DNA of 64,000 nt from the IMG/VR virus record IMGVR_UViG_3300046543_000266, positions 1 through 64,000 of that record; one strand, 5' to 3'. Made by a program: the position numbers and the translations under genes. The notes beneath the pieces are model-generated. The model worked only from the letters and a program-made list of their open reading frames with translations. It was not told where the DNA came from and searched no databases. Below, piece after piece: positions 49,080 to 57,654 of this stretch; within the stretch, counting starts at the first letter, position 1; every line of letters begins with the position of its first letter. The stretch comes from a virus.

Positions 49080-49600
49080 CTACGTATGCATCGCTCATCG
49101 GAATGAACCCCAATCTTTCAGGGCAAGAAATCTTCGACGCTGGGATTGCCGAAGGCACTCGTCGCCTACGTGATTCGGATTATCCGAAGACGCATTTCAC
49201 GTTGGCGCAAGTCGAGGAACACGACAAGCACCTTCTCGATGCAGTAGTCGGCATCCTGCGCAACACACTGCAAGCGGCGGCGTTCATCGACTACCCGGTC
49301 TACACTCTAAACGTGGCGATCAAGCAGATAAACGGTCTGCGCGATGGCATGGCACCGAAGCAGGTTTTGCGTTGGAAAGTCACTCACATGCTGCCGGTCT
49401 GTAGCACGGAACCACGCAGTGAGGGTGTTCCAGTCGTGGTCTGGTCCACAGCGATGCCCGCGTTACCACTCGCGATGGACGCCTTCTACGGTATGCGACT
49501 GGCTGTGTCCCCTGAGCAGCCGCCGTGTTTCTACCATGCCGGAGGCTTGATCCCGGGCGTCACCAACTGGCGATACCGCGACGAAACACCCAACACGTAA
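49076..49600 (+). CDS. Hypothetical protein
   Basis: 174 residues from GTG 49076 (AGAGGG 7 bases upstream). Alpha/beta, not recognised. Confidence 0.75.
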   Translation: MTTYASLIGMNPNLSGQEIFDAGIAEGTRRLRDSDYPKTHFTLAQVEEHDKHLLDAVVGILRNTLQAAAFIDYPVYTLNVAIKQINGLRDGMAPKQVLRWKVTHMLPVCSTEPRSEGVPVVVWSTAMPALPLAMDAFYGMRLAVSPEQPPCFYHAGGLIPGVTNWRYRDETPNT

Positions 49601-49630
49601 AACCCAAACACTAAAGAGGTCACTAATAAA

Positions 49631-49930
49631 ATGAATCATCCTGTAACTGCCGAAGAAAAGCTCGTTGATGCCTTGCTGGAAATCCACCGTCTGAAAGAAC
49701 AGCTCGCGGCTGTGAACGGGCAGAAGAAGGCTGTGCTTCCATGGCAAGATCCGGATACGGTCAAAGGCCAGCGTCTGATGAAATACAACTTGGCAATCAA
49801 GCCTGAGCTGTACTTGAAAGTCAAGTGGCTCTTAGAACACAAGGGTGGACTCAAGTCAATGCAGGTGTTCTTCGAGAGGGCGGCTAACAAGCTGGCTGAT
49901 GAATACGTGGCGGAGCTCAGCGCCAAGTGA
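49631..49930 (+). CDS. Small protein, possible ribbon-helix-helix
   Basis: 99 residues. N-terminal coiled helix (EEKLVDALLEIHRLKEQL); YNLAIKPELYLKVKWLLEH then KGGLKSMQVFFERA resembles strand-helix-helix DNA-binding proteins. Tentative. A terminator follows. Confidence 0.6.
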   Translation: MNHPVTAEEKLVDALLEIHRLKEQLAAVNGQKKAVLPWQDPDTVKGQRLMKYNLAIKPELYLKVKWLLEHKGGLKSMQVFFERAANKLADEYVAELSAK

Positions 49931-49931
49931 G

Positions 49932-49957
49932 AAAAGGGAGCCTCTGTGGCTCCTTTT
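49932..49957 (+). terminator. Rho-independent terminator
   Basis: AAAAGGGAGCC pairs with GGCTCCTTTT with one bulge. Directly followed by the next promoter. Confidence 0.75.
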
Positions 49958-49959
49958 AC

Positions 49960-50010
49960 GCGTTGTTTTTACGCAACACTGCCGGTTGCCCCGTATGTTA
50001 TAATAAGGTG
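49960..50010 (+). promoter_or_regulatory. Promoter: GTTG...CAAC (49962-49977) plus TATAAT (49999-50004)
   Basis: CAAC begins 25 bases before TATAAT. The CGTTGTTTTTACGCAACAC element is identical to that at 31409-31427. Confidence 0.7.
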
Positions 50011-50102
50011 CGCCCACGCGCACTCCATCAAGGCGCGCGTGGCTCACGGCGCACAGCAAACAAACATAAGTAAGCGCGGCCTCCGTCGCGCACTGTTATC
50101 TA

Positions 50103-50119
50103 CTCCTTCCGAAACGGAG
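50103..50119 (+). promoter_or_regulatory. Leader hairpin CTCC-N9-GGAG
   Basis: CTCC-TTCCGAAAC-GGAG, as in the leader at 31552. Confidence 0.65.
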
Positions 50120-50125
50120 CACTGC

Positions 50126-50230
50126 ATGAAATCCCAAGTTATCGCATTCCTGAATTCCAAGAACCTCGGTCTGGTCGGCGCTTGCCTCACTGGCGCAGTC
50201 CTCGCAGCAACGGTCTTCTTCAGCTTCTGA
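50126..50230 (+). CDS. 34-residue membrane peptide
   Basis: MKSQVIAFLNSKNLGLVG then one hydrophobic span. Short, but it has its own promoter and the shared leader with GGAG 6 bases before ATG, which makes expression likely. Confidence 0.62.
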   Translation: MKSQVIAFLNSKNLGLVGACLTGAVLAATVFFSF

Positions 50231-50241
50231 TCGAGGTCGTC

Positions 50242-50508
50242 ATGAACAAGACGCAACTGCAAGCGGCACGATTCGTGACCAACCGCGTAGAGCACGCCAA
50301 TCGTATGCGCTCTGGCGATCCGATGAACGGCGTCATCACTTGGCGTCAACTCGATTGGGGCGACAACGTTGTCGTGCTCGACGGGTCGAATGTCAACGAC
50401 GAGAAGAAGTGGTTCGAGACGCACATCCACGTTATCGCCGAGATCGGCCCGCGTGGTGGTGTCAAGCTTCGCCATTGCGAAGGCATTCGCATAACCGTTT
50501 TGAAGTGA
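50242..50508 (+). CDS. Hypothetical protein
   Basis: 88 residues, basic, beta-rich end. GAGGT before ATG. Not recognised. Confidence 0.72.
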   Translation: MNKTQLQAARFVTNRVEHANRMRSGDPMNGVITWRQLDWGDNVVVLDGSNVNDEKKWFETHIHVIAEIGPRGGVKLRHCEGIRITVLK

Positions 50509-50523
50509 TCGGAGCGCGCAATC

Positions 50524-50847
50524 ATGTGGATGATCAAGGCTGGCACCACGATTCTCATCGACGCACCGTTCGGCAAGATCGGTGGTCCTCGTTCGGTCCC
50601 GTCGTCGGACGGGTTGAGTTCGGTAACCGATACCGCTCCCTGGAAGGCGTATGTCACGCCAGAAGATCGCTTCTATGAGAAGGAGCAGGTTTGGGATACG
50701 GTTCGGGTTCACAACAATCAGCATACGGAGGACATTCCGTACTGGATCAGCCACAACATCGAGCTGCTGCGTGGTGCTGAAGTCATCGTGCAGTGCAAAG
50801 GCAAGTGGGCGCGAGTCAAGCGCTCGGATATCGAATACCTGGACTAA
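50524..50847 (+). CDS. Hypothetical protein
   Basis: 107 residues; IELLRGAEVIVQCKGKWARVKRSDI suggests a small barrel at the end. Not recognised. Confidence 0.72.
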   Translation: MWMIKAGTTILIDAPFGKIGGPRSVPSSDGLSSVTDTAPWKAYVTPEDRFYEKEQVWDTVRVHNNQHTEDIPYWISHNIELLRGAEVIVQCKGKWARVKRSDIEYLD

Positions 50848-50851
50848 TCGC

Positions 50852-51007
50852 ATGAGCTATATCGCCCAACGAGTTCTCGAGCTCGCACATCTCGACAAGC
50901 AGAACCGCGTATTCATCCACCGCCTCGGCGGTAGTGTGCAACGCGATGGCTACAATGCAACGATGCTACGCGTCCTCGCGCTGCGCATCATCGCCAACGA
51001 TTACTAA
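50852..51007 (+). CDS. Small helical protein
   Basis: 51 residues, basic and helical, not recognised. Four bases after the preceding stop. Confidence 0.6.
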   Translation: MSYIAQRVLELAHLDKQNRVFIHRLGGSVQRDGYNATMLRVLALRIIANDY

Positions 51008-51030
51008 CCCCATCGCAGTACCAATTCAAC

Positions 51031-51651
51031 ATGACACAAGATCTCGCAATGAAAAACGAAAACCAACAAATCGCGAACGCTGCTCCCATCATGTTGGTGA
51101 CGCCGATCGCCAGCAACAAGAAGCCGGGAACGGTTATCGCACGCGTCGGTAAGCAACTGTGCTTCTTCGAGTCGGACGAGCCGATGCCGGCTCCGAACGT
51201 CCCCGTATCAGTGATGATCACGCGGTGTCTGTACCGCAAGCATCCCGACGGGCACTACGACTTCACGCAGGTGATGGCGCTAGTCTTGCGCGTTGTCACC
51301 GACGAGTACATGCTCGTTGGTCACCACGGCTTCGAGAACGAGGGTTCCATGTGCCGCACTACGGCGCAGACGACTCTGCGGTTTAAGAACGACCAGCCGG
51401 ATAGTGCGGGACTGCATCGCACGCTAACTCCTGGTCGTACCGGAGTGTACGTGTGCGACAACCACGGCGTTGATTGGGACAACGCAGTCAATCGCACCTA
51501 TGGTGACGGGCAGAAGCAAACCAGCCGGAATCCCAGCAAGCCAGGACATGTGTACGTCAAGCGGGCCGACATGCTCCGCAGCGGGGTGGTTCGCGCGGAG
51601 GGGTTGGTATCAGTGCTTGACGGGGAGTTCTCCGAGCACTTACAAAAATAA
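51031..51651 (+). CDS. Hypothetical protein
   Basis: 206 residues, beta-rich, not recognised. No clear ribosome binding site at ATG 51031; ATG 51049 is also possible. Confidence 0.72.
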   Translation: MTQDLAMKNENQQIANAAPIMLVTPIASNKKPGTVIARVGKQLCFFESDEPMPAPNVPVSVMITRCLYRKHPDGHYDFTQVMALVLRVVTDEYMLVGHHGFENEGSMCRTTAQTTLRFKNDQPDSAGLHRTLTPGRTGVYVCDNHGVDWDNAVNRTYGDGQKQTSRNPSKPGHVYVKRADMLRSGVVRAEGLVSVLDGEFSEHLQK

Positions 51652-51660
51652 GAGCGCCCT

Positions 51661-51676
51661 ACCCCGAAAGGGGTTT
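51661..51676 (+). terminator. Possible terminator hairpin
   Basis: ACCCC-GAAA-GGGGT then TT; short stem. Confidence 0.4.
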
Positions 51677-51780
51677 GGTCGTCTGTGGCTACCTAACAAG
51701 GAACTGGAGCTCGCGTTGGCCTCGTCGCGAAGTTCCAGCCAGTCACCATCAACTATCCATATGAATTACCGGAGGTAGTA

Positions 51781-52191
51781 ATGAAGGACAAGGAAGACAA
51801 CCTGGACGCTGTTCGCTTGTGCCTAATGGCTCGTTACTGCCAGACGCACACGCGAAATCTGAAGTGCGTCCAGCCCCGTCAGGTCTCGGTGTTAACTCAT
51901 GCCGACGATGACTGGCTCCTCAAACGTCAGCTTGAGGATAAGCGCAATCTCTTCCTTCTGCTAACTGACTCGCGGGCTTACACGAAACTGGAATGGCCTG
52001 ATCTCGTGATATACGAAGGGCGGCTGTTTCGTAGCGTGATGTCAGTTCCCCTACCGAAAGAGCTTTGCACCAAATCTTACTTCGGACTGCGGCTGTACGA
52101 GCAAGTGCTCACGTTCGACCGCTCCGAACCGTACTCCCTTATCGACCTTAGCAAGCCAGCAGATACATCTATCCAGGAGGCTCACCAATGA
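51781..52191 (+). CDS. Hypothetical protein
   Basis: 136 residues, alpha/beta; not recognised. GGAGG 6 bases before ATG. ATGA overlap with the next gene. Confidence 0.75.
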   Translation: MKDKEDNLDAVRLCLMARYCQTHTRNLKCVQPRQVSVLTHADDDWLLKRQLEDKRNLFLLLTDSRAYTKLEWPDLVIYEGRLFRSVMSVPLPKELCTKSYFGLRLYEQVLTFDRSEPYSLIDLSKPADTSIQEAHQ

Positions 52192-52520
52192 AGAAGACAA
52201 TCATGCGCATCATTGTTACCACCCTGTTAGGCGCAATCGCTTTCGGGCTGTTCATTTGCTACGACCCGTGGACCATTCATACCGACCCGTGGCTTCGCAG
52301 CGCCGTGTTTGCTAGTCTAGTGGCGCTGTCCTTCTTCGTGGGTCTGCTGCTTGCCAGTGATCCACAGGTTGCGGAAACGCGTCGCACGTTGGATCGGCTG
52401 CATCGCGATCGTCAGGAGTTTCTGGCGCGGAAGGTTCCGAATCGGCCCCGTCGTGTGCATCCGCAGCGTGCTCACATGGAAGCCAAGTTCGCAGTTACTG
52501 ACTGGAATCACAAGAGCTGA
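52188..52520 (+). CDS. Two-span membrane protein
   Basis: 110 residues with spans about 7-25 and 36-55, then a basic cytoplasmic tail (RRTLDRLHRDRQEFLARK). Not recognised. Confidence 0.72.
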   Translation: MKKTIMRIIVTTLLGAIAFGLFICYDPWTIHTDPWLRSAVFASLVALSFFVGLLLASDPQVAETRRTLDRLHRDRQEFLARKVPNRPRRVHPQRAHMEAKFAVTDWNHKS

Positions 52521-52554
52521 AGTCGTTAATAATCAACCCTTCCAACGGAGCTTC

Positions 52555-52887
52555 ATGATGGCAACCAAACAGAACAAGGTAGTAACGCTCGACTCCGACG
52601 TTTCCCAAAAGAGCCTGTTCCCGTATCGGGGCGTTATCAAACCTGCGCACGTCCTGTCGTATGGTCCGACGAACAGTCCGATGATCATGCTCTTGCTGGT
52701 CGACTCCCACATGACCAACTCGTACTGGCCGAAGTATGTGCGAGTCGGCGGTCTGGTGTATGTTCGAGGCGCACTCCAGCCGGTTCCAGATCATCTGACG
52801 CGGGAAGTGTACATGGCCCGTGAGTACCAGACGTTGGCAAGTCACGCAGCAGTGGTCAAGGACACGTTCGATCTGCTGGAGCTCTGA
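52555..52887 (+). CDS. Hypothetical protein
   Basis: 110 residues, alpha/beta, not recognised. ACGGAG serves ATG 52555 or 52558. Confidence 0.72.
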   Translation: MMATKQNKVVTLDSDVSQKSLFPYRGVIKPAHVLSYGPTNSPMIMLLLVDSHMTNSYWPKYVRVGGLVYVRGALQPVPDHLTREVYMAREYQTLASHAAVVKDTFDLLEL

Positions 52888-52888
52888 C

Positions 52889-53236
52889 ATGCGGACCGGA
52901 CCTTTCCCGACGACCCCTGTGAATGCGTTCATGCTGCATCGTGGCATGGGCGTCATGGTGTGGCAGGACAACGCGTGGCGTCCAGCCACCGTCCTGAAGG
53001 TGAATCGGTTCACGATCCGAGTTCTTGAATACCCAAGAGTCCTGTTTGGATTCGAACACGTTAACACGAAACTGGTGAACGTTGATGAAAGCATCCAAGT
53101 TAAAGGCAGCGAAGTTGCGCCTCAAGGTCAAGGAAGCGAAAGCGACGGAGGTCCGCAAGTTGGAGGCGAAAGCCGCGAGCCTAAAGTCCCAGACGTTGGG
53201 ATTAGCCCGCACTCCGCGCAAGAAGGCAGTGACTGA
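52889..53236 (+). CDS. Possible SH3-like protein with overlapping tail
   Basis: 115 residues. GMGVMVWQDNAWRPATVLKV looks like a small barrel. From residue ~66 the sequence is low-complexity Gly/Ser/Glu and overlaps the next gene in another frame by about 150 bases, so the true end may be shorter or joined by frameshift. Confidence 0.55.
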   Translation: MRTGPFPTTPVNAFMLHRGMGVMVWQDNAWRPATVLKVNRFTIRVLEYPRVLFGFEHVNTKLVNVDESIQVKGSEVAPQGQGSESDGGPQVGGESREPKVPDVGISPHSAQEGSD

Positions 53237-53507
53237 CGCCTTCGAGGCCAGCAAGATGCCGCAGTATGCGAAGCAACGAGCGATCCAGCACACTCGTCCA
53301 GTAGAGGATCGCTTCACAATGGCCGAGCCCAAGCCTTCTCGTCAGCTCACCGGCGAGATGTTGGCTCGGGAGTTGGCCGCCAAGGAGATCTACGAGACGA
53401 AGATGAAACCCCGCATCGGTCCGGCGTTCAACAAGTCTGGGGACATGTATCTGTCTGAGTCCGAGCTAGATGCTGAAAAGAAGGGAGAACTGCGGAGACG
53501 CTCGTGA
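53085..53507 (+). CDS. Basic Lys/Ala-rich protein
   Basis: 140 residues; residues 1-50 are a Lys/Ala/Leu helix (KASKLKAAKLRLKVKEAKAT) of the type seen in other tails here. Not recognised. Overlaps the previous gene by 152 bases. Confidence 0.68.
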   Translation: MKASKLKAAKLRLKVKEAKATEVRKLEAKAASLKSQTLGLARTPRKKAVTDAFEASKMPQYAKQRAIQHTRPVEDRFTMAEPKPSRQLTGEMLARELAAKEIYETKMKPRIGPAFNKSGDMYLSESELDAEKKGELRRRS

Positions 53508-53860
53508 CTCCCACCGGATGGTCGCACTCAGTGACCCATCGCCCTCCGGCAACCTTCCCGCCGCCGAACACGTTCAACCGGAAGGCCAAGGAGGTGTACC
53601 TGATTATGCGTCGCCCGAAAGTCAGTCCAAATGGTTTGGCGTCGGCCATTCAGATGACGCAGTTCTTCATCAATCGTGCGGGCAAGGCCATGCCCGAGAA
53701 GCAGAAGCATGAGCTTCGCAAGGCGATCGAGATGTTGCGCATCGAACTGCGTTTCCTCAAGCAATCAGAAGCGTGTGGGTTGAAGGGAAAGGCCAAGCCC
53801 GTTCACCCACCACCGGCGAAACGCATCGGTGGTCGCTTCGGTTATAACTGGAAAGGATGA
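53504..53860 (+). CDS. Hypothetical basic protein
   Basis: 118 residues from GTG (GTGA overlap). Pro-rich N-terminus, basic helices, Gly-rich end. GCGGAG upstream. Not recognised. Confidence 0.7.
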   Translation: MTPTGWSHSVTHRPPATFPPPNTFNRKAKEVYLIMRRPKVSPNGLASAIQMTQFFINRAGKAMPEKQKHELRKAIEMLRIELRFLKQSEACGLKGKAKPVHPPPAKRIGGRFGYNWKG

Positions 53861-53863
53861 ATC

Positions 53864-54055
53864 ATGAGAACAGAGCGGTTGGTAGAACTGTTGCAGCACG
53901 ACGTGCACGAAGCTGTAGAGTTACTGCGATCCGTAGACGACTACGGCATCCGCCTCACTATGGGTGGCGAATGGTGTCATCGGGTGGATCGGTTGCTTGC
54001 CAAGTATCCACAGCATAACGGTGCTGCTCACGCCGCCGACGGAGATTCAGAATGA
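53864..54055 (+). CDS. Small helical protein
   Basis: 63 residues, helical, not recognised. AAGGA before ATG; ATGA overlap downstream. Confidence 0.7.
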   Translation: MRTERLVELLQHDVHEAVELLRSVDDYGIRLTMGGEWCHRVDRLLAKYPQHNGAAHAADGDSE

Positions 54056-54366
54056 ACATGGACGATGACGTTGTGACTCAACTCGTGTTGCTCGTACTCG
54101 TCGTCATTCTTTTCGTCGGGTGGCTCTGGTCGGAGCGATGGGCACGTAGAAAGCTGCGGGCCTACGGGGACTCTCCTACTAACGATCCCTACATCGAGTC
54201 GGTGCGGGCCATGCGGGAAGCCAATCCCAGCATTCCCCCGTGCGCCGTGTCGATTCAAGATCGTGAGACTGGTGAGTTCTACTACTATCCGGCCGGTTCG
54301 GAACTCCGTATGAAACGTAACAAGAACGGTCGGCTGTACGCAGACCCGGCCGTTCAGCAGAAGTAG
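54052..54366 (+). CDS. Single-span membrane protein
   Basis: 104 residues: span about 9-26 (QLVLLVLVVILFVGWLW) then a basic, soluble tail. Not recognised. Confidence 0.72.
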   Translation: MNMDDDVVTQLVLLVLVVILFVGWLWSERWARRKLRAYGDSPTNDPYIESVRAMREANPSIPPCAVSIQDRETGEFYYYPAGSELRMKRNKNGRLYADPAVQQK

Positions 54367-54375
54367 TAAGACTTG

Positions 54376-54972
54376 ATGAATATCTTTTGGCTTGACCTTG
54401 ACGTAGAGCGTTCTGCCAAGTTCGCAATGGATCAGCACATAGTCAAGATGCAGACCGAGCACACGCAGCAGATGGCGACCATCCTGACAGAGTTCGGGTT
54501 ATCCGCCTACATGCGACCCACTCACAGTGGACATCCGTGCGTCCGTTGGCTGGCCGAAGACTTCGCCAACTTCGTGTACCTGTATCAGCTGAACGGCGCG
54601 TACTTCAAGCAGTATGCGCTCCGATACACCAAGCGTGAGGGTCACGGAGGCTACATCAAGGGTGTTACCGCAGTCATGCAGAATGGGTGGTCGACAATCC
54701 GTCGAGCCTACCGAGCACACGGTGCTGACCGGACCGGTGCTAAGTTGAAGGACATGCTGGCTCTTCCACACGAGTACATAACGGTTCCGCCACAAGCGAT
54801 ACCGGTAGATGTTCGAGTGGCACTGACCGGCGATCGAGTCCAGGACCTGCGAGGCGTAGTAAAAGCATACCGACGTTGCTATCAGATTCACAAGAGTTGG
54901 TTTGCCCGGTATCATCATTCCGATGTACCGGCGTTCATGGCAGACTACGTATTCTTCTTCAACCGTAGGTAG
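54376..54972 (+). CDS. Pyrimidine dimer DNA glycosylase-like protein
   Basis: 198 residues. MNIFWLDLDVERSAKFAMDQ then HIVKMQTEHTQQM follows the start of a phage family annotated as pyrimidine dimer glycosylase (MNIFxLDxDxxxAAxxxxDKHxVKMxxExAQ). It would excise UV dimers or act as a related nuclease. Lys and His near residues 22-25 are conserved in the pattern; the enzyme activity is inferred. Confidence 0.65.
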   Translation: MNIFWLDLDVERSAKFAMDQHIVKMQTEHTQQMATILTEFGLSAYMRPTHSGHPCVRWLAEDFANFVYLYQLNGAYFKQYALRYTKREGHGGYIKGVTAVMQNGWSTIRRAYRAHGADRTGAKLKDMLALPHEYITVPPQAIPVDVRVALTGDRVQDLRGVVKAYRRCYQIHKSWFARYHHSDVPAFMADYVFFFNRR

Positions 54973-55013
54973 ACTCAACACTCGTTCTTCAACCCCGCAT
55001 GTGGAGGTTAACG

Positions 55014-55172
55014 ATGGGCGCTGTCACTTATACGCTGTGGTTACTAGCCAGACTTCTAATCATACTCCTCGTAGTCGCGGCCGTCGTGGCGTGCGGGGCA
55101 ACGGCATTTGTAATCGAGAGGATGGCTAAACATAGAGGTGCTTCGCCCTACGAGTCGACTCTAAAGGACTGA
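55014..55172 (+). CDS. Small membrane protein
   Basis: 52 residues with a long hydrophobic stretch (8-34) and a basic end. GGAGG 8 bases before ATG supports it. Not recognised. Confidence 0.65.
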   Translation: MGAVTYTLWLLARLLIILLVVAAVVACGATAFVIERMAKHRGASPYESTLKD

Positions 55173-55175
55173 GCC

Positions 55176-55382
55176 ATGCACTACGTCACTAACATGGGCC
55201 AACTATACTCTTTGTCTACCCGGCGATACCGGGAGTTCTTGCGTATGGTTAGTATGGGGATCAGTATCCACGAAGCCCTTGATGGTGCGAACGCGCGCTT
55301 TATTGGTATCAACATCAACGTTACAGGGTGGGGAACAGCCGAAGCTCGGATTGCCCACTCTACCCTTTCGCCACGCAGTTAA
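55176..55382 (+). CDS. Hypothetical small protein
   Basis: 68 residues, helix then beta. Not recognised. Starts 3 bases after the previous stop. Confidence 0.65.
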   Translation: MHYVTNMGQLYSLSTRRYREFLRMVSMGISIHEALDGANARFIGININVTGWGTAEARIAHSTLSPRS

Positions 55383-55394
55383 AGGAGCCCTGAC

Positions 55395-55607
55395 ATGACG
55401 TCCCAACAAATCCAGCATCTTGCAATCCTTCTGCCCCTCGCAATCTTGTGGGTTGCCAGTGCTATCCACGTCCACGCGAACACTGGCATGTCGTATCCGT
55501 ATGCGATTGCTCAGGGGATGGGATTCGCCGCGCTGATGTTCGTGTGCGGTTACGCGATGTTCCTGTTCGTTGGGCGGCCGCTCGTTCGACGCATCGCGCG
55601 TCGGTAA
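55395..55607 (+). CDS. Two-span membrane protein
   Basis: 70 residues; spans about 8-25 and 38-58, basic C-terminus (RPLVRRIARR). GGAG before ATG. Not recognised. Confidence 0.72.
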   Translation: MTSQQIQHLAILLPLAILWVASAIHVHANTGMSYPYAIAQGMGFAALMFVCGYAMFLFVGRPLVRRIARR

Positions 55608-55617
55608 CACGTAAATA
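55607..55617 (+). promoter_or_regulatory. Late-promoter-like CACGTAAATA
   Basis: Core GTAAATA conserved, TA before it lost. 39 bases before ATG 55656. Confidence 0.4.
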
Positions 55618-55655
55618 GACAGTACCAAACAACGTTGTTCTCGGAAAACCAATCT

Positions 55656-56054
55656 ATGTCCAATCTCGTAACACCAAACTATCACAACAATGATCGGGTA
55701 GAGCGCCTTCAGCGCGTGGTCAATGCCCTGCTTCAAAGCTCGCCGGTCAACCTGCATTCCACGATCGTGGTGATCGCCCCGCGCGGCACTCAACGCCTGT
55801 GGATGCACGCCGAGTCGGTCCTTCACACTGGCCGTCACTTCGTCTATGTCGAACCGCGCAAGGTAGGAATGGTGGTCCAAGCCACTGATCATCAGGTAGT
55901 GTTTGTCACCGACGACATTGCTGAGGCCGACCGTCCGGCGGTACTCACAGAACTGAAGAAGCTGAACATGGACCTCGGCCATCGCATGTTCCTGACTTTC
56001 TCGGTTGACGATCTAGAACAGAGCAACTCACCGCTGTCGTTGATCAAGCAGTAA
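55656..56054 (+). CDS. Hypothetical protein
   Basis: 132 residues, alternating strands and helices (STIVVIAPRG, HFVYVEPRKVGMVV, HQVVFVTDD), perhaps a Rossmann-like fold. Not recognised. Confidence 0.72.
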   Translation: MSNLVTPNYHNNDRVERLQRVVNALLQSSPVNLHSTIVVIAPRGTQRLWMHAESVLHTGRHFVYVEPRKVGMVVQATDHQVVFVTDDIAEADRPAVLTELKKLNMDLGHRMFLTFSVDDLEQSNSPLSLIKQ

Positions 56055-56058
56055 ACTT

Positions 56059-56379
56059 GTGGACGGAGTCTGGTATCGCTGTTCGTTGCGTCAGCCACTC
56101 ATGCAGCTACCTCGGGGCCAAGTGGTAGCGGTTATAAAATCCAAGCTGGCGCACGCTTCTATCGGATCCACGTTCTGGATCCTTTCCACGGATTACGACG
56201 TCATCTATCAAGTGGCCGAGTCGGCCTACGGTCGTAATCTCAACCAACTTATAATAAAGGAGCGCCCGGTCAAAAGCCAGGAGCTCTGCAAGATTAACGC
56301 TAATCGTCTACTGTCCACCGGGCAGTACGGCCTGGAGCATCGTCATGAAATCCGCAAACTTATCAAGCGTCGCCGTTAA
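56059..56379 (+). CDS. Hypothetical protein
   Basis: 106 residues from GTG 56059 with no clear ribosome binding site; start uncertain. Basic end (HEIRKLIKRRR). Overlaps the next gene by 35 bases. Confidence 0.6.
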   Translation: MDGVWYRCSLRQPLMQLPRGQVVAVIKSKLAHASIGSTFWILSTDYDVIYQVAESAYGRNLNQLIIKERPVKSQELCKINANRLLSTGQYGLEHRHEIRKLIKRRR

Positions 56380-56773
56380 TTCCGTAAGTAGCACCCGCAT
56401 CTCACGCATGGAGCGTGCTCGACGCCGCACACCGGCGATCCTAGTCAAGCACGCTATGCTACTAGACGCGAACGGCAACGCCGCATTGGTTCGTCTTGCT
56501 GACCTTCCGCACGGGATCATCAAGTCTTCATACGGTATGAAGGTGTGGGAGACTGACGAAGTTATCAAGCCGCCGTCGAAGACCTTCCAGTTCCCACTCG
56601 TCGCGCCACTCGCGCACGTTGTTCGCGCCCAAACCCGTTACGGTCGTGAACAGTTCGGCGACAAGGCAGTCATCTGGGAAATGGGGTTGCAGAACGACTC
56701 CGGATTCAGCATTCCGGCAGCCGACATCATCAACTCGCTGTACGTGGTTGTACCCAACAAGGAGAGTCATTGA
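56345..56773 (+). CDS. Hypothetical protein
   Basis: 142 residues, basic N-terminus, beta-rich rest. CTGGAG before ATG. Not recognised. Confidence 0.72.
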   Translation: MKSANLSSVAVNSVSSTRISRMERARRRTPAILVKHAMLLDANGNAALVRLADLPHGIIKSSYGMKVWETDEVIKPPSKTFQFPLVAPLAHVVRAQTRYGREQFGDKAVIWEMGLQNDSGFSIPAADIINSLYVVVPNKESH

Positions 56774-57096
56774 TGAACACCAATTCAACGAACGCAGTTC
56801 CGTCGTGCCCTTACTGTGGAAACCTTCACCAGACGGTGTGTCCGATGGTCAAAGCTATCGAATATCATCCCGACGGTGTGAGCGTCAAGCGTGTCGAGTT
56901 CAAGACGGCAATGGACTACCCACAGTCCCACGTGTTCGTGCCTGGAGCTACGCCGGACCTGCGGTTCAATCCAGGTCAGGGTTTACCCTTCCATCCTGGA
57001 CAGTCCTACGGTCCAATCGGAATGGGCTCCGTAGCAACCACACGCACTCAGCAGTTCCAGGACGAGGCCGCAGTCACTCCGCAGGTACAAGGGTGA
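56773..57096 (+). CDS. CPYC zinc-motif protein
   Basis: 107 residues. CPYCGNLHQTVCPMVKAIEY with KRVEF is a short zinc-like motif that opens many phage proteins, followed by a Gly/Pro-rich variable tail. Role unknown. TGATG overlap upstream, GTGA overlap downstream. Confidence 0.7.
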   Translation: MNTNSTNAVPSCPYCGNLHQTVCPMVKAIEYHPDGVSVKRVEFKTAMDYPQSHVFVPGATPDLRFNPGQGLPFHPGQSYGPIGMGSVATTRTQQFQDEAAVTPQVQG

Positions 57097-57218
57097 CTAC
57101 ACCCGGCAAGCTGCGAGCGTATCTGGATAAGATCCGCGTGAAGGCCGCTCTGAAACGGAAGCAGCGCCAGAAGTTCAACAAGGCAAAGAAGCAACGTCGT
57201 GCTCGCACTGGAAGGTGA
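57093..57218 (+). CDS. 41-residue basic protein
   Basis: Very basic (RKQRQKFNKAKKQRRARTGR), GTG start overlapping the previous stop. Likely nucleic-acid or ribosome contact if expressed. Confidence 0.55.
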   Translation: MTTPGKLRAYLDKIRVKAALKRKQRQKFNKAKKQRRARTGR

Positions 57219-57220
57219 CT

Positions 57221-57583
57221 ATGAATCAAATCAACAGCTTGTCTGATAGCTACGTGGATGCGTGGCTCGCCTATTGTCTGGACTACTCCAACATCGGGGT
57301 GGTCAACGGTCGTTTGTACGCATGTGATCCGATTCAAGGGTCGTGGCAACCGGTTGACTTTCACACCGAGAATGTTGGAACCGAGCTGATCGATACACAA
57401 CCTGTATCGATCGAGCCGCACTGGAAAGAAGGGGTTCACATTGGCTGGCGCGCACACTGTCGCAACGGAATGTTCAGCGGAGCTGGTGTGTCTCATCGTC
57501 AGGCTGCGCTACGCTGCATACTTGCCACGCTGATGAACAGTCGCGACGTACCGTCCGACCTTCCGCCAGCCAAACGCAAGTAA
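57221..57583 (+). CDS. Possible distant DUF2591 relative
   Basis: 120 residues. Order of blocks (DAWLAYCLDYSN, EGVHIGWRAHCRNGMFSG, AALRCILATLMNSRDVPSDL) mirrors the DUF2591 protein at 30257, but identity is low. GAAGGTG before ATG 57221. Confidence 0.6.
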   Translation: MNQINSLSDSYVDAWLAYCLDYSNIGVVNGRLYACDPIQGSWQPVDFHTENVGTELIDTQPVSIEPHWKEGVHIGWRAHCRNGMFSGAGVSHRQAALRCILATLMNSRDVPSDLPPAKRK

Positions 57584-57654
57584 TCACGCCGCCCTGAGCC
57601 TCGCGTTTCAACCACGTCCAATCATTAACAAACTTAAACGGATAGAGTACCAAA

